Shown one piece after another: positions 48,733-58,351 of a stretch of DNA of 64,000 bases. Origin of the DNA: UBA1930 sp943371535 (GTDB taxonomy: Bacteria; Bacteroidota; Bacteroidia; Chitinophagales; Chitinophagaceae). A model generated the notes under the pieces. That model was not told where the DNA came from. It did no database searches and saw only the letters and a program-made list of their open reading frames with translations. Location: positions 1 through 64,000 of the forward strand of contig CALRVE020000011.1 in the NCBI GenBank assembly GCA_943371535.1, read 5' to 3'. Position 1 is the first letter of the stretch, and every line of letters starts with the position of its first letter. Position numbers and translations under genes: made by a program.

Positions 48733-51363
48733 TTATCTAATCAACACACAAGTTCCTTTTTTAAACACTACTTTTCCTGTATAATCAACACCTTGAGCAA
48801 CAAAAACAAATGTTCCGCTACCTTGTGGATTTCCTTTAATAGAACCATCCCAACCTTTGCCAATTTCACTAGTTTCATAAACCAATTGTCCCCAACGATT
48901 ATAAATTCTAAAATAATCTAAACGTGTAATACCTACTGTAATGGGTTTCAATATGTCGTTCTTTCCATCGTTGTTGGGTGTAAATGCAGTAGGAATAAAA
49001 ATATCTGGTTCTGAGCTAAAGATTCTTACATTAATTTCATCTTCAGCAAAACAACCTTCAGGTCTTGTTACTCTTACTTTATATCGAATGTTATTTGGCG
49101 TGCCTGATAATGTTGCAATTGGGTTTTGAATGGTATCGTTGGATAAACCTAGTTTGGGCGACCATAGAAATTTACTATTCGCAGGAATAGCACTTGTTGC
49201 TGCAAACAATTGTAAAGGCTGATTTCGTACAATACTGGTATCTCTTCCTGCATCAATAGTAATAATGGGTACTACATTTACTACAATTGAATCTACAACA
49301 GGTTTAGGACAACCAATCGTATCTGTAGAGGTAATAAAATAGGTAGTGGTTCTGCTTGGTCCTGCAATGGGCGATAATGTATTTGCATTTAATAAAGTAT
49401 TGGTTGGGCTCCAACTAAAACTACTACCAACAATATTGGCATTCAGTTGAACCCGACTTCCAAAACAAATTGCATTAACTGATGTAGCTGTAACTTGAGG
49501 GTATGGTACAGGATTTATTTTAATAGAGTCTCTATCTTGACATCTTCCTAAATTGGCATTTACATAATAGGTTGTTGGAACCAATGGTCTAACTAAAGGA
49601 AACTTAATATCCTCTACTACTTCACCAGTTGAGCTAGTCCATAAATAACTCAATGCATGACTAATTGGATTTAATCTAAAACTATCTGTTCTACAAATAG
49701 CTGAATCTGCACCTGCGTCAACCCGTATAAAATCTAGCACATTTACTTTAATAGAATCTCTGCTTATACAACCTGCATCATTGACAGTAATCACATAAGT
49801 GGTAGTATCTGTAGGATAGACTCGAGGATTAAGTGTATTGCTGTTGATGATGTTATAATTAGGAGTCCATATTGCAGTACCAGTGCTATTGGCAATTAGT
49901 GGTAATGTATCAATACTGCAAATTAAAGTATCTTTAAAAGGTAAGTTAATAATGGGTTCAGAACGTACTGTAATGCTTCTACTAATAGTATCAATACAAC
50001 CTTTGCTATTGGTAGAAATGAGTTGAATGTTGTAAGTGCCAGCAGTGGCATATTTCCAAGCAGTGTCTCTGCTTCTAGCAGTATCGGCAGTAGTGGTTAA
50101 ATCGCCAAAATTCCATTTCCAGCTATTTACAAAACCATAAGCAGTTTGTGTAGCATCGGTAAATTGAATAGGTTGCTGATAACAAATGCCATTGGTATTG
50201 ATGTTGGCAGTGAAGCCTGGAAATACATATACAAATTTTGAAGAAGAGTCTTGACAACCACCCTGAGCAGTAACCCTTAATTTCACTTCATATCTACCAG
50301 TATCTATATAGGTATGTGATGGTGTAGGTAGTGTAGAAGTATTACCATCGCCAAAACTCCAATTATAGCCTATAATAGCAGGATTGGGCGATTCATTTAC
50401 AAAGCTGAAATTAAATCCATCACAAGTTTTATCATCTGGCCCTGCATCTGGTTGAACAGTAGAGCAGTTAGCAACTGATAAAATTACATCTTTTCTATGC
50501 TGATTAATTAATACACCATTTCTCCATTCTTCAACTGTTACACAAACCACATATCTACCAGTATTGTCAGGTGCTATTGAAGTAATTAGTCCTGTATTTA
50601 CATTGATACTTGTATTGGTACCAAATGGATTGATGCCACTAAAAGGAGGAATATAGGTTAATGAGTTTAATTGAAGTTGAGTAGGTGGTGCTGGATTTGG
50701 ATTTGTAGCACCTCCTCCAAAACCATTGTATGCATCGCTTAATTTATAAGCTAAAGAATCGCCATTTACATCTATTGCTCCAAAATTGAGTGTGAAAGGT
50801 GTATTTCTACAAATTGTTACAGTGTCGTTGGTGCCAAATTTAGGACAAGTATTGGTTCCTGAAGGTAATGCTGTTGTACCTGGGATTCTGGTAGTAAATG
50901 TAGCACCAATATCAGCACCTGTTACATTATCTAATACAGTTCTAGTATATCTAATCCAAGATAACAAATATCCGTTTGCTGTTCTGGGTAAATCTATGGT
51001 GCTTGAAAAAACACCAACTTCATAACATACTTCTACAAAGGGCAACAAACAAGGATTAGCTCCATTGGTATTTTTAATTTGTGGTGGATTGCCAGTAAAT
51101 TGTTGTGTTAACAATAAGTTATCAATGAGCGTTAAAGTATTATTGTCGTAAATGCCAATTCTAACTTGCTCACCATTTAATGGAGCATTGTTGTTAGAGG
51201 ATGGGCCACAAACTCTAAATAATCGCATGGTAACTAAATATCTATCAGTATTACCTGCACCAGGACCTTGATATTCATAAAACAATTCTCCACCTGCAAT
51301 ATGTGTTGCAAATGATTGAACAAATGAAAATAATACTATAAAGGCAAGAATAATTTTCTTCAT
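48733..51363 (-). CDS. Surface protein with PKD domains and gliding-type C-terminal domain (copy A)
   Basis: 876 residues: signal peptide (about 1-19), a conserved N-terminal region (HIAGGELFYEYQGPG...RYLVTMRLFRVCG), two PKD-like domains (about 320-470, with WSFGDGNTST and WNFGDLTTT), four or so further Ig-like Cys-paired repeats, and a final 90-residue domain (IFIPTAFTPNNDGKND..., YFRIYNRWGQLVYET, ending KKGTCVLIR). The end matches the gliding motility-associated C-terminal domain (TIGR04131), a T9SS type B sorting signal. Paralogous to the next gene along its whole length; likely a secreted adhesin-like protein. Confidence 0.88.
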   Translation of the reverse strand: MKKIILAFIVLFSFVQSFATHIAGGELFYEYQGPGAGNTDRYLVTMRLFRVCGPSSNNNAPLNGEQVRIGIYDNNTLTLIDNLLLTQQFTGNPPQIKNTNGANPCLLPFVEVCYEVGVFSSTIDLPRTANGYLLSWIRYTRTVLDNVTGADIGATFTTRIPGTTALPSGTNTCPKFGTNDTVTICRNTPFTLNFGAIDVNGDSLAYKLSDAYNGFGGGATNPNPAPPTQLQLNSLTYIPPFSGINPFGTNTSINVNTGLITSIAPDNTGRYVVCVTVEEWRNGVLINQHRKDVILSVANCSTVQPDAGPDDKTCDGFNFSFVNESPNPAIIGYNWSFGDGNTSTLPTPSHTYIDTGRYEVKLRVTAQGGCQDSSSKFVYVFPGFTANINTNGICYQQPIQFTDATQTAYGFVNSWKWNFGDLTTTADTARSRDTAWKYATAGTYNIQLISTNSKGCIDTISRSITVRSEPIINLPFKDTLICSIDTLPLIANSTGTAIWTPNYNIINSNTLNPRVYPTDTTTYVITVNDAGCISRDSIKVNVLDFIRVDAGADSAICRTDSFRLNPISHALSYLWTSSTGEVVEDIKFPLVRPLVPTTYYVNANLGRCQDRDSIKINPVPYPQVTATSVNAICFGSRVQLNANIVGSSFSWSPTNTLLNANTLSPIAGPSRTTTYFITSTDTIGCPKPVVDSIVVNVVPIITIDAGRDTSIVRNQPLQLFAATSAIPANSKFLWSPKLGLSNDTIQNPIATLSGTPNNIRYKVRVTRPEGCFAEDEINVRIFSSEPDIFIPTAFTPNNDGKNDILKPITVGITRLDYFRIYNRWGQLVYETSEIGKGWDGSIKGNPQGSGTFVFVAQGVDYTGKVVFKKGTCVLIR

Positions 51364-51544
51364 ATTTCTAAAATTCCCAAAAAGTGAATGTACAAAAGCA
51401 ACTTAATGAATATAAATAGTTGAATTTTCTTTAACTATTACCAAACAATTGTAAAGAGTATTTTCTTAATAATTCTGCTGCTTATTGACGAATGGCAATA
51501 TAGCTAAATGAGCTTAAATTTATAACTTGAAAATAATTTGTTTA

Positions 51545-54160
51545 CTAACGTATTAATACAACAGTTCCTTTTTTATAAATAACTTTTCCAGTATAATCAA
51601 CTCCTTGTGCCATAAATACATATGTACCACTAGCCTGTTCCATTCCATTTACTGTTCCATTCCAACCTTTTGCAAATTCTTTCGTTTCAAATATTAATTG
51701 CCCCCAACGATTGTAAATTCTAAAATAATCTAGTTGTTTCATACCTACACCAATAGCTTTTAAAGCATCATTTTTGCCATCTTTATTTGGTGTAAAGGCA
51801 GTGGGTATAAAAATATTGGGTTCGGTACTATATATTTTTACCAGTATTTCATCTTCGGCAAAACAACCTTCGGGTAAAGTGGCTTTTACTTTATATTTAA
51901 TGCTATTGGCTGCAATATTTAAAGTGCTTGTTGGGTTGGGAGTATTGGTGTTGCTTAATCCTGTTGATGGACTCCAACTAAATACAACACCATTATCGTA
52001 ATTGGTGGTTGCCAATAATTGCAATGGTTGATTTTTTACAACTGAAGTATCGTTACCCGCAAATACAGTAACAGGATTAATTACTTGCACCAATACACTG
52101 TCTTTTACTGCTTTAGTACAACCTAAGGTATCTGTAGCAGTAAGCACATAATAAGTTGTTCTTGCAGGTGCTCCAACTGGGTTTAAAGTATTGGCAAATG
52201 CCAATGCATTTGTGGGGCTCCAATTAAAGGATGACGCAACAACGCTGCCACGTAAATAGGCTTTATCTCCATAGCAAATAGTACTGTCTAAACCTGCATT
52301 ACTTATTGGGTAAGGAGCAACTTTTATAAATACCGAATCTTTGTCTTCACACTTACCCAAATTGGCTTTTACATAATATTTTGTACTTACTAAAGGCTGT
52401 ACAAATGGATTTTTAATATTGTCAACTACACCACCATCTGCTTCTGTCCATAAATAACCTAAAGCAAAACTAGTAGGATTTAATCTAACAATATCAGTTT
52501 TACAAATAGATGTATCCACACCTGCGTCAACCTTTATAAAACTTAACACATTCACTTTAATAGAATCTCTAGTAATACAATTATTTTCATTTAAGGTAAC
52601 ATAATATGTAGTGCTACTTTGTGGATGAACCAATGGATTTGATGTGTTTGCATTGATGATATTATTGTTGGGTGTCCAACTAAACAATCCAGTACCCAAA
52701 GCTCTTAAAGGCAATGTATCAATACTGCAAATCAATGTGTCTTTAAATGGAAGTTGTAAAACGGGTTTATCGTTTACCACAATATTTTTTTCAATTATTT
52801 TTTCACAGCCTTTGCTGCTACTCACAATTAATCGAACAGTTCTTGTTCCTTCAGTTGGATAAGTATAAGAAGGGTTTTTCAAAATTGATGTATCGGCAAC
52901 ACTACTTGTTTCACCAAAATTCCACCGCCATTTATTTACAGTGCCATACAAGGTTTTTGTGGTATCTATAAATTGAAATGGGTTTTGATAACAACTTCCA
53001 TTTGTTCTAAAGCCTGGAAAAAATCCTGGATACACAATTACTGTTGTACTATCAATACCTGTGCAACCATTTGGTCCTGTAACAGTAAGAGTTGCTTTGT
53101 ATGTACCTGTATCGCTGTATACATGTTTTGGATTTGGAAAATTAGAAGTGTTATTAGTTGAACCAGTTTCGCCAAAATTCCAAGCATAACTTTGAATTGC
53201 CGAAGAAAAAGATTGGTTTTCAAAATATACCGAAAAGCTATCGCATTGTACAATTTTAGTAGGTAGTTGTGCATCTATATAATCGCAATCTTGCACTTTT
53301 AAAATAAAGTCTTTTCTATGTTCGGTAAATGCTCTATCATTTCTGTATTCCGTAACACAAACACTTACAACATATTGTCCAACACCAGGTGCAATACCAC
53401 TTATTACGCCTGTGCTAGGGTTAATAGTAGGACCAGCTAAAGGGTCTGTGCCACTAAATGGTAAAACATAAGGTATGGCAATTAAATTTAAAATATTGGG
53501 TGGAGCATTATTATTACTTCCAGTTGTTGCAGTATAGGCATCACAAAAAGAATATTGTAATAAATCTCCATCTTTATCTTCAGCTCCAAAGTCTAAACTA
53601 AAGTTTTTGCCTGCACAAACAAGAGCAGTATCTTTTATAAAAAATTGTGGACTAGAGTTAAAACCTCCCGGTAAAGTTGCATTACCTGGAATTTTTGTAA
53701 TGTATGTTGCACCAATATTATTGTTGCTGCCTGTAGTATTTTCAATATTGTTTACTCTGCAACAACCCATTCTAGATAATGTATATCCATTATTATTAAT
53801 GGGTAGTTCAATAGTTGCAGAAAATATGGCAATTTGATAACACACATCAATATTGCCTACCAAACATGGGAAAGCAGCTGTATTTAAAGTAATTGTCTTT
53901 ACTTCTTCACTTAACGGTAAATTAATAGAATTAATAAGAAAATTATTTTCATATATACCCACATTTACAATTTCAGATTGTAGAGATGGTCCAGTTGAAT
54001 AACAATCTCTAAATAAACGAAGCGTTAACTTATATCTAGCAGTACCAGCACTATTTCCTTGACCTAAGTATTCGTAAAATAACTCACCACCTGCCACATG
54101 CCTTGCAAGCAATTGACTAGCACAAGAGAGAAAAAAAATTATGAAGAGCATTTTCTTCAT
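51545..54160 (-). CDS. Surface protein with PKD domains and gliding-type C-terminal domain (copy B)
   Basis: 871 residues, same plan as copy A: signal peptide, HVAGGELFYEYLGQGNS, PKD-like domains (YAWNFGETGSTN, WRWNFGETSS), Cys-paired repeats and the type B sorting domain (IFIPTAFTPNKDGKND to KKGTVVLIR). Long stretches are near identical to copy A (for example LPFKDTLICSIDTLPL), while the N-terminal half has diverged. The two genes are tandem on one strand with a 181-base gap and probably arose by duplication, perhaps followed by partial gene conversion. The ligand is unknown. Confidence 0.88.
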   Translation of the reverse strand: MKKMLFIIFFLSCASQLLARHVAGGELFYEYLGQGNSAGTARYKLTLRLFRDCYSTGPSLQSEIVNVGIYENNFLINSINLPLSEEVKTITLNTAAFPCLVGNIDVCYQIAIFSATIELPINNNGYTLSRMGCCRVNNIENTTGSNNNIGATYITKIPGNATLPGGFNSSPQFFIKDTALVCAGKNFSLDFGAEDKDGDLLQYSFCDAYTATTGSNNNAPPNILNLIAIPYVLPFSGTDPLAGPTINPSTGVISGIAPGVGQYVVSVCVTEYRNDRAFTEHRKDFILKVQDCDYIDAQLPTKIVQCDSFSVYFENQSFSSAIQSYAWNFGETGSTNNTSNFPNPKHVYSDTGTYKATLTVTGPNGCTGIDSTTVIVYPGFFPGFRTNGSCYQNPFQFIDTTKTLYGTVNKWRWNFGETSSVADTSILKNPSYTYPTEGTRTVRLIVSSSKGCEKIIEKNIVVNDKPVLQLPFKDTLICSIDTLPLRALGTGLFSWTPNNNIINANTSNPLVHPQSSTTYYVTLNENNCITRDSIKVNVLSFIKVDAGVDTSICKTDIVRLNPTSFALGYLWTEADGGVVDNIKNPFVQPLVSTKYYVKANLGKCEDKDSVFIKVAPYPISNAGLDSTICYGDKAYLRGSVVASSFNWSPTNALAFANTLNPVGAPARTTYYVLTATDTLGCTKAVKDSVLVQVINPVTVFAGNDTSVVKNQPLQLLATTNYDNGVVFSWSPSTGLSNTNTPNPTSTLNIAANSIKYKVKATLPEGCFAEDEILVKIYSTEPNIFIPTAFTPNKDGKNDALKAIGVGMKQLDYFRIYNRWGQLIFETKEFAKGWNGTVNGMEQASGTYVFMAQGVDYTGKVIYKKGTVVLIR

Positions 54161-54174
54161 AAAAACAACATCAT

Positions 54175-54972
54175 TTATGGTATAATAAATTGAAGCAGGT
54201 ATTTGTTCACTTCATCAGTTGCTTCTAACATACCCATATGCCCAATTTCTTTGAGCACATGAATATACGAACATTGAGGCAAATAAGTTTGTTGAATTAC
54301 ATCGTTTAAGGGTGCAGCAATATCTTCTGTTCCAATAATAAACAAAACAGGTAAAAGATTATTTCTTAACACATTTAAACCATCGCTTCTATTCATCATG
54401 GCTAAAGTGTATTGTGTTAATGCTGCTTTGCTAAATTGTTTAGACGATTCAATGAGTGCTTCTACTTTTTCGGGAAATTGTTGTTTAAATTTTTTACCAA
54501 ACAAATTGGGAATGGTAGTTTTTAAAAATGCATGACCATCGTATTGTTCAATTATATCAATACTGCGTAAACGATTTTGCTTTTTTTCTTCTGTATCGGC
54601 AAATGCGGTTGAATGTATTAATCCAAAACGGGTTAAATACTGCGGAAATGTTTTGGCAAAAGCTAAAGTGATGTAACCTCCCATACTATGCCCAAGCATA
54701 ATGCATTGATGAATATTTTCTTGTTGTAGTAATGCAGCAATACAATTAGCATAATCTTGAATAGTAACAGTTTCTTGCAATTGAAGTAACTCACTTTTTC
54801 CTGTACCGGGTAAATTAGGTACAATTAATTGGCAATGTGATTTTAAAAAACCAATTTGATGATTGAAAACAGAACTGTCTTCTCCAAAACCATGTATTAA
54901 AACAACCGATTTTCCTGAACCTTCAATTCTGTAAGAAATATTTGATGATTGATATTGAAAATTTTTTTCCAT
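54175..54972 (-). CDS. Alpha/beta hydrolase
   Basis: 265 residues. HGFGEDSSVF is the oxyanion-loop region, GHSMGGYITLAFA holds the nucleophile Ser in G-x-S-x-G, and the late GTEDIAAPLND and IGHMGMLEATDEVN supply the acid and His. A helical cap lies between. The substrate is not determined; esterase, carboxylesterase-like and meta-cleavage-product hydrolases share this plan. No signal peptide. It lies 14 bases upstream of copy B on the same strand, so they may be co-transcribed. Confidence 0.88.
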   Translation of the reverse strand: MEKNFQYQSSNISYRIEGSGKSVVLIHGFGEDSSVFNHQIGFLKSHCQLIVPNLPGTGKSELLQLQETVTIQDYANCIAALLQQENIHQCIMLGHSMGGYITLAFAKTFPQYLTRFGLIHSTAFADTEEKKQNRLRSIDIIEQYDGHAFLKTTIPNLFGKKFKQQFPEKVEALIESSKQFSKAALTQYTLAMMNRSDGLNVLRNNLLPVLFIIGTEDIAAPLNDVIQQTYLPQCSYIHVLKEIGHMGMLEATDEVNKYLLQFIIP

Positions 54973-55023
54973 AATTTGAAATATGACAAATAGTAAGCCA
55001 ATTGTAATAATTGTTTAAATTTC

Positions 55024-55050
55024 TATCGTTGGTGACCTCACCAACCGATA
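55024..55050. repeat. Hairpin family member 1
   Basis: TATCG-TTGGTGA and TCACCAACCGATA pair around CC with one bulged G. Core TTGGTG/CACCAA as in the other members. Confidence 0.65.
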
Positions 55051-55086
55051 ACAATTGATTGCTTTCATTTACTAGCAATTAACATT

Positions 55087-55113
55087 ATTGATTGGTGAGA
55101 CACCCGCCAATAA
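55087..55113. repeat. Hairpin family member 2 (degraded)
   Basis: ATTGGTG-AGA-CACCCGCCAAT keeps the core (with one mismatch) and the AGA loop of member 5, but the arms are imperfect. Confidence 0.45.
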
Positions 55114-55335
55114 ATAAAATAACTCCTAAATTAAATAGTAAGCCAAGTATAATTTCTATTACATTTTTCTTTTGTAAAACTACAGGCAATAAGCATGTTT
55201 TCTTCAAGCAAAAAAATTGCAGCTAAAAAATATGATAGTTATCAGTTTTCAGTTTAGTGTAACTAAAGTAACAATAGCTCTTTTTTGTGGAAAGTAGTTT
55301 TACACTATCAAATTAACCACACAAAACTTACAGTC

Positions 55336-56535
55336 ATGAAAATAGTAGTTATAGGAGGAAACTTTGCAGGCTTTACTGCAGCCCTCGAATTAAAAAGAAA
55401 ATTAAAAGATAGAGCCGAAGTAACCGTGATAGATAGAAGCGAAGATTTTTTATACATTCCTTCATTAATATGGGTGCCATTAAAAAGAAGAGAATTAAGT
55501 GAAATTAGTGTTCCTAGAAGAAAAGTATTAGAAAAGAAAGGGGTAGATTTTGTTTGTACTACAGCCTTAACAGTTGACCCAGGCACACAAATTGTTCATA
55601 CCGAGAATGGCGATTTTGCATACGATGAATTAGTGATTGCCACAGGTCCTAAAGTAAACTTTGATATTGCCCCCGGTGTAAGAGAACATGCTTGTTATAT
55701 TGGTACACCTGTTGGTGCAATGAAAACAAGAGAAAAATTAGAAGCCTTCAAAAAAAATCCTGGTCCTATTGTAATTGGTGCAACCCAAAATGCAGGATGC
55801 ATGGGTGCAGCATATGAATTTTTATTCAACATAGAAAAGTGGTTGAGAGAGCAAAATATTCGTGAAAAAGTAGATTTATATTGGGTTACACCCGAAGATT
55901 ATTTAGGTCATTTTGGTATAGATGGAATGCCTGGAGGAGAAGCCATGCTGAAAGGATTTATGAAAATGTTTAACATTCATTACCGTACACAAGTAGGTGT
56001 AGAAGAAGTAACCAACCACAACATAAAATTGAGCAATGGAGAAACTATTGAATCGAATTTTATCATGTTAATGCCACCATTTTTAGGCGTAGATTTTATT
56101 AAAAACTCTCCTAAGTTAGAAGCAATGGCCAATGGCTTTTTAGATGTAGATGGAACTTATCAGCATAAAAAATACAAGAATGTTTGGGGTGCTGGTTTAA
56201 CGGTAAATGTTACTGCTCCTTTCACTTCAAAAAAAATACCTTATGCTGTACCTAAAACAGGTTATCCTAGTGACGAAACAGGAAAAATTGTAGCAGAAAA
56301 TATAATTAGAATTGCCAATGGCAATAATGAACTGAAATGCAAAAAATGGGGCGATATACCAGGTTTATGCGTAATGGATGCAGGCAAAAAAGAAGTGTTG
56401 ATATTTTCTAATCATTTGTTTAAGCCTAGAACATTTGCTATTATGTTGCCCAATGTTTTTTATGATTTTACCAAAGTATTGTTAGAGAAATATTTCTTAT
56501 GGAAACTTAGAAATGGTTACTCTAGTTTACCCTAG
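55336..56535 (+). CDS. FAD-dependent sulfide:quinone reductase-like oxidoreductase
   Basis: 399 residues from ATG 55336. KIVVIGGNFAGFTAALELKRKL is the FAD Rossmann motif, VTVIDRSEDFLYIPSLIWVPL and DELVIATGPK the second, and a third FAD region NVWGAGLTVNV lies late. The fold and length fit the sulfide:quinone oxidoreductase/flavocytochrome c family. Cysteines at HACYIG, NAGCMGAAYEF, LKCKKWG and GLCVMDAG could form the active site, but I cannot assign the canonical three. The protein ends KYFLWKLRNGYSSLP. If it is a true SQR it would feed sulfane sulfur to persulfide enzymes such as the first gene of the window. A relic of a close paralog lies at 59997. Confidence 0.82.
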   Translation: MKIVVIGGNFAGFTAALELKRKLKDRAEVTVIDRSEDFLYIPSLIWVPLKRRELSEISVPRRKVLEKKGVDFVCTTALTVDPGTQIVHTENGDFAYDELVIATGPKVNFDIAPGVREHACYIGTPVGAMKTREKLEAFKKNPGPIVIGATQNAGCMGAAYEFLFNIEKWLREQNIREKVDLYWVTPEDYLGHFGIDGMPGGEAMLKGFMKMFNIHYRTQVGVEEVTNHNIKLSNGETIESNFIMLMPPFLGVDFIKNSPKLEAMANGFLDVDGTYQHKKYKNVWGAGLTVNVTAPFTSKKIPYAVPKTGYPSDETGKIVAENIIRIANGNNELKCKKWGDIPGLCVMDAGKKEVLIFSNHLFKPRTFAIMLPNVFYDFTKVLLEKYFLWKLRNGYSSLP

Positions 56536-56559
56536 TTTTGATTGGTTGTATATTTGATC

Positions 56560-56595
56560 AACTGCTGTTGCTTAGTTGCAATGGCAGTTTTTTTT
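56560..56595 (+). terminator. Terminator of the SQR-like gene
   Basis: AACTGCTGTTGC pairs with GCAATGGCAGTT, with two G-U pairs, loop TTAG, followed by a T-run. The relic at 59997 has a matching terminator in which the G-U pairs are replaced. Confidence 0.82.
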
Positions 56596-56622
56596 ATCGG
56601 TTGGTGTCTCACCAACCGATAA
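56594..56622. repeat. Hairpin family member 3
   Basis: TTATCGGTTGGTG and CACCAACCGATAA form a perfect 13-bp stem around TCT, immediately after the flavoprotein terminator. Confidence 0.8.
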
Positions 56623-56666
56623 GAATGGCAGTTTTTTATTTTATCATTGGTAGTAAGATGAATATA

Positions 56667-56712
56667 AAATAAAAGAGATGAATAGCAACGCCATTCATCT
56701 CTTTTATTCATT
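56667..56712. terminator. Bidirectional terminator after the 529-residue protein gene
   Basis: AATAAAAGAGATGAAT (56668-56683) mirrors ATTCATCTCTTTTATT (56693-56708) around a 9-base spacer. It serves the minus-strand gene ending at 56729. Confidence 0.8.
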
Positions 56713-56728
56713 TCTTTTCAAAATTTAA

Positions 56729-58318
56729 TTACAAAGACTCTATAGAAACTCTTGTATATTTTTCTTTTTTATTGTATTCTGAAACCAGAATATGACCCTC
56801 TTTTGCTGGGAAAATATTGGTAATTACATTGCCATCTTTATATGGAACAGTTCTAACTATTTTTTTCTTGTTCACATTATAAATAGTAATCTTACTATTG
56901 TCTTTCATAATAATAAAATTAGTTTTGGCATCTTCATTTGTAACATGAGAGTAGCTTTTTCTATCTACTGCCGATACTGAGCTTGAACCTTTCATTATAA
57001 TTTTTATTTTTTCTCCTTCAATTGTATTTTCTAAACTCAAAGCACCTTTTGCGTTTTGTTTTATAATCATGGCATCTTGAGCAGAGTATTTGTTGTAGCC
57101 ACCACCTGCAATTATTATTGGAGGAAGTATAAATGGTAATGTAACTAATGTTGAAATCATAGAACCAATTTTTGGCTTCTTTCTAACACCTGTTCCAATA
57201 AAGTAAGTATTACCACTAAAGTCTTTAAATGCTTGTGTACCGTCAAAATAACATTTTGTATCAGCAAATTTACCCTTTGCATTAATCATAGGTTCTTTAG
57301 ATTCGTCTGACCAATAAGAAAATTTTTCTACTAAGCTTTTTTTGGTAGAACCTGTAAGATTAATAGTAAAAACACCTTTATAAAAACCTTTGTTCAATTG
57401 CTTGGCAGTAGGTGAGTAATTAACTGTATTGCTTGAAGATACAATCATTCCAGTGATGTATGGCATTTTTGTAACAGGGTCGTAGTTAAAGTTGATTACT
57501 TTCAAACGATTACCAGTTTTACTATCTTTTAAAATATATTTAAGTGTTTCAGAATTATCCTTAACACTATATCCATTTATTTCATCATCTCTTTTATCGG
57601 TTAATAGAAGACCTACTTTTAATAGGTAAATATCGGTTTTCGAAGTAAATAATCTAAAGTAAATCTGTTTATCTTTTGTAATTTTTTTTTTCCAAATTTC
57701 ATCTCCCTTAAAATTGTACAATGATAGATAATTGCTCTCATCGTCGCCATAAAAAACCGAGAATCCTGTTTCTTGAACATTGGCAATTTGCATAGGTTGT
57801 GCCAAACTTGCATATCCAACTAATGATTTAGAAAAAAGATCAGGGGGAGCATATGTATCTTGATCTGGCTTAGTGTTTACAATTGTTTCATTGGTTTTAA
57901 AAATTTTTCCCGTTAAATCCATAAACTGAAGTAGAGTATAAAATTTGGCTTCTTTGGTTAATTTATTAAGCTCTTTTCTGTTTTTCATTTGTTTGCCTAA
58001 AAAATTACTCTTTAGGTAAGAAAGACAAATTACATCATTTTCAAATGATACATCATACAATTGAAGACTAAATTCTTTAAAACTTACAGTACCAATATCA
58101 TTCAGGTTTTCATCCATAATAGTAATCTTATAACTGAAAGAATCTTCTGAAATTTCTTCCAATCTTGTAAATGTTAAATAACCTACTAAAGTTTTGTCTT
58201 GCATTAAAGGCCTAACCGTAGAGGCAATTTCATCCCCTACTTCTTTAAAAACTTTGGATTGTGCATTCGATACTAATGCTGTTAAAATAAACGACAGCAC
58301 AAAAAACATTTTTCTCAT
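56729..58318 (-). CDS. Uncharacterised secreted protein (529 residues)
   Basis: A signal peptide (about 1-19, ending SNAQ) and no other strong hydrophobic segment except SMISTLVTLPFILPPIIIAGGGYNKYSAQDAM near residue 390, a short hydrophobic stretch. The body looks like beta-propeller-type sheets with repeated hydrophobic-polar strands (YKITIMDENLNDIGTVSF, LSLYNFKGDEIWKK, FIIMKDNSKITIYNVNKKKIV). It resembles secreted Bacteroidota proteins annotated with a domain of unknown function (possibly DUF6770, from memory). It is 33 bases downstream of the M48 peptidase gene on the same strand, so the pair is probably an operon. Confidence 0.7.
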   Translation of the reverse strand: MRKMFFVLSFILTALVSNAQSKVFKEVGDEIASTVRPLMQDKTLVGYLTFTRLEEISEDSFSYKITIMDENLNDIGTVSFKEFSLQLYDVSFENDVICLSYLKSNFLGKQMKNRKELNKLTKEAKFYTLLQFMDLTGKIFKTNETIVNTKPDQDTYAPPDLFSKSLVGYASLAQPMQIANVQETGFSVFYGDDESNYLSLYNFKGDEIWKKKITKDKQIYFRLFTSKTDIYLLKVGLLLTDKRDDEINGYSVKDNSETLKYILKDSKTGNRLKVINFNYDPVTKMPYITGMIVSSSNTVNYSPTAKQLNKGFYKGVFTINLTGSTKKSLVEKFSYWSDESKEPMINAKGKFADTKCYFDGTQAFKDFSGNTYFIGTGVRKKPKIGSMISTLVTLPFILPPIIIAGGGYNKYSAQDAMIIKQNAKGALSLENTIEGEKIKIIMKGSSSVSAVDRKSYSHVTNEDAKTNFIIMKDNSKITIYNVNKKKIVRTVPYKDGNVITNIFPAKEGHILVSEYNKKEKYTRVSIESL

Positions 58319-58351
58319 AATAAATTGTTTGGTTGATTGTTTAAGGAGGTA

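Larger units (their letters stand above)
54973..55335. other. Divergent promoter spacer with two hairpin repeats
   Basis: These 363 bases between the divergent hydrolase and flavoprotein genes hold two members of the GGTTGGTG/CACCAACC hairpin family (55024-55050 and 55087-55113, the second degraded) and AT-rich sequence. No open frame looks coding; a TTG-started extension of the flavoprotein frame to 55285 is unlikely. Confidence 0.6.

Noticed and set aside
55285..55335. SQR-like gene starting at TTG 55285
   Set aside because: The extra 17 residues precede the FAD Rossmann start and do not look like a signal peptide; ATG 55336 fits the family.
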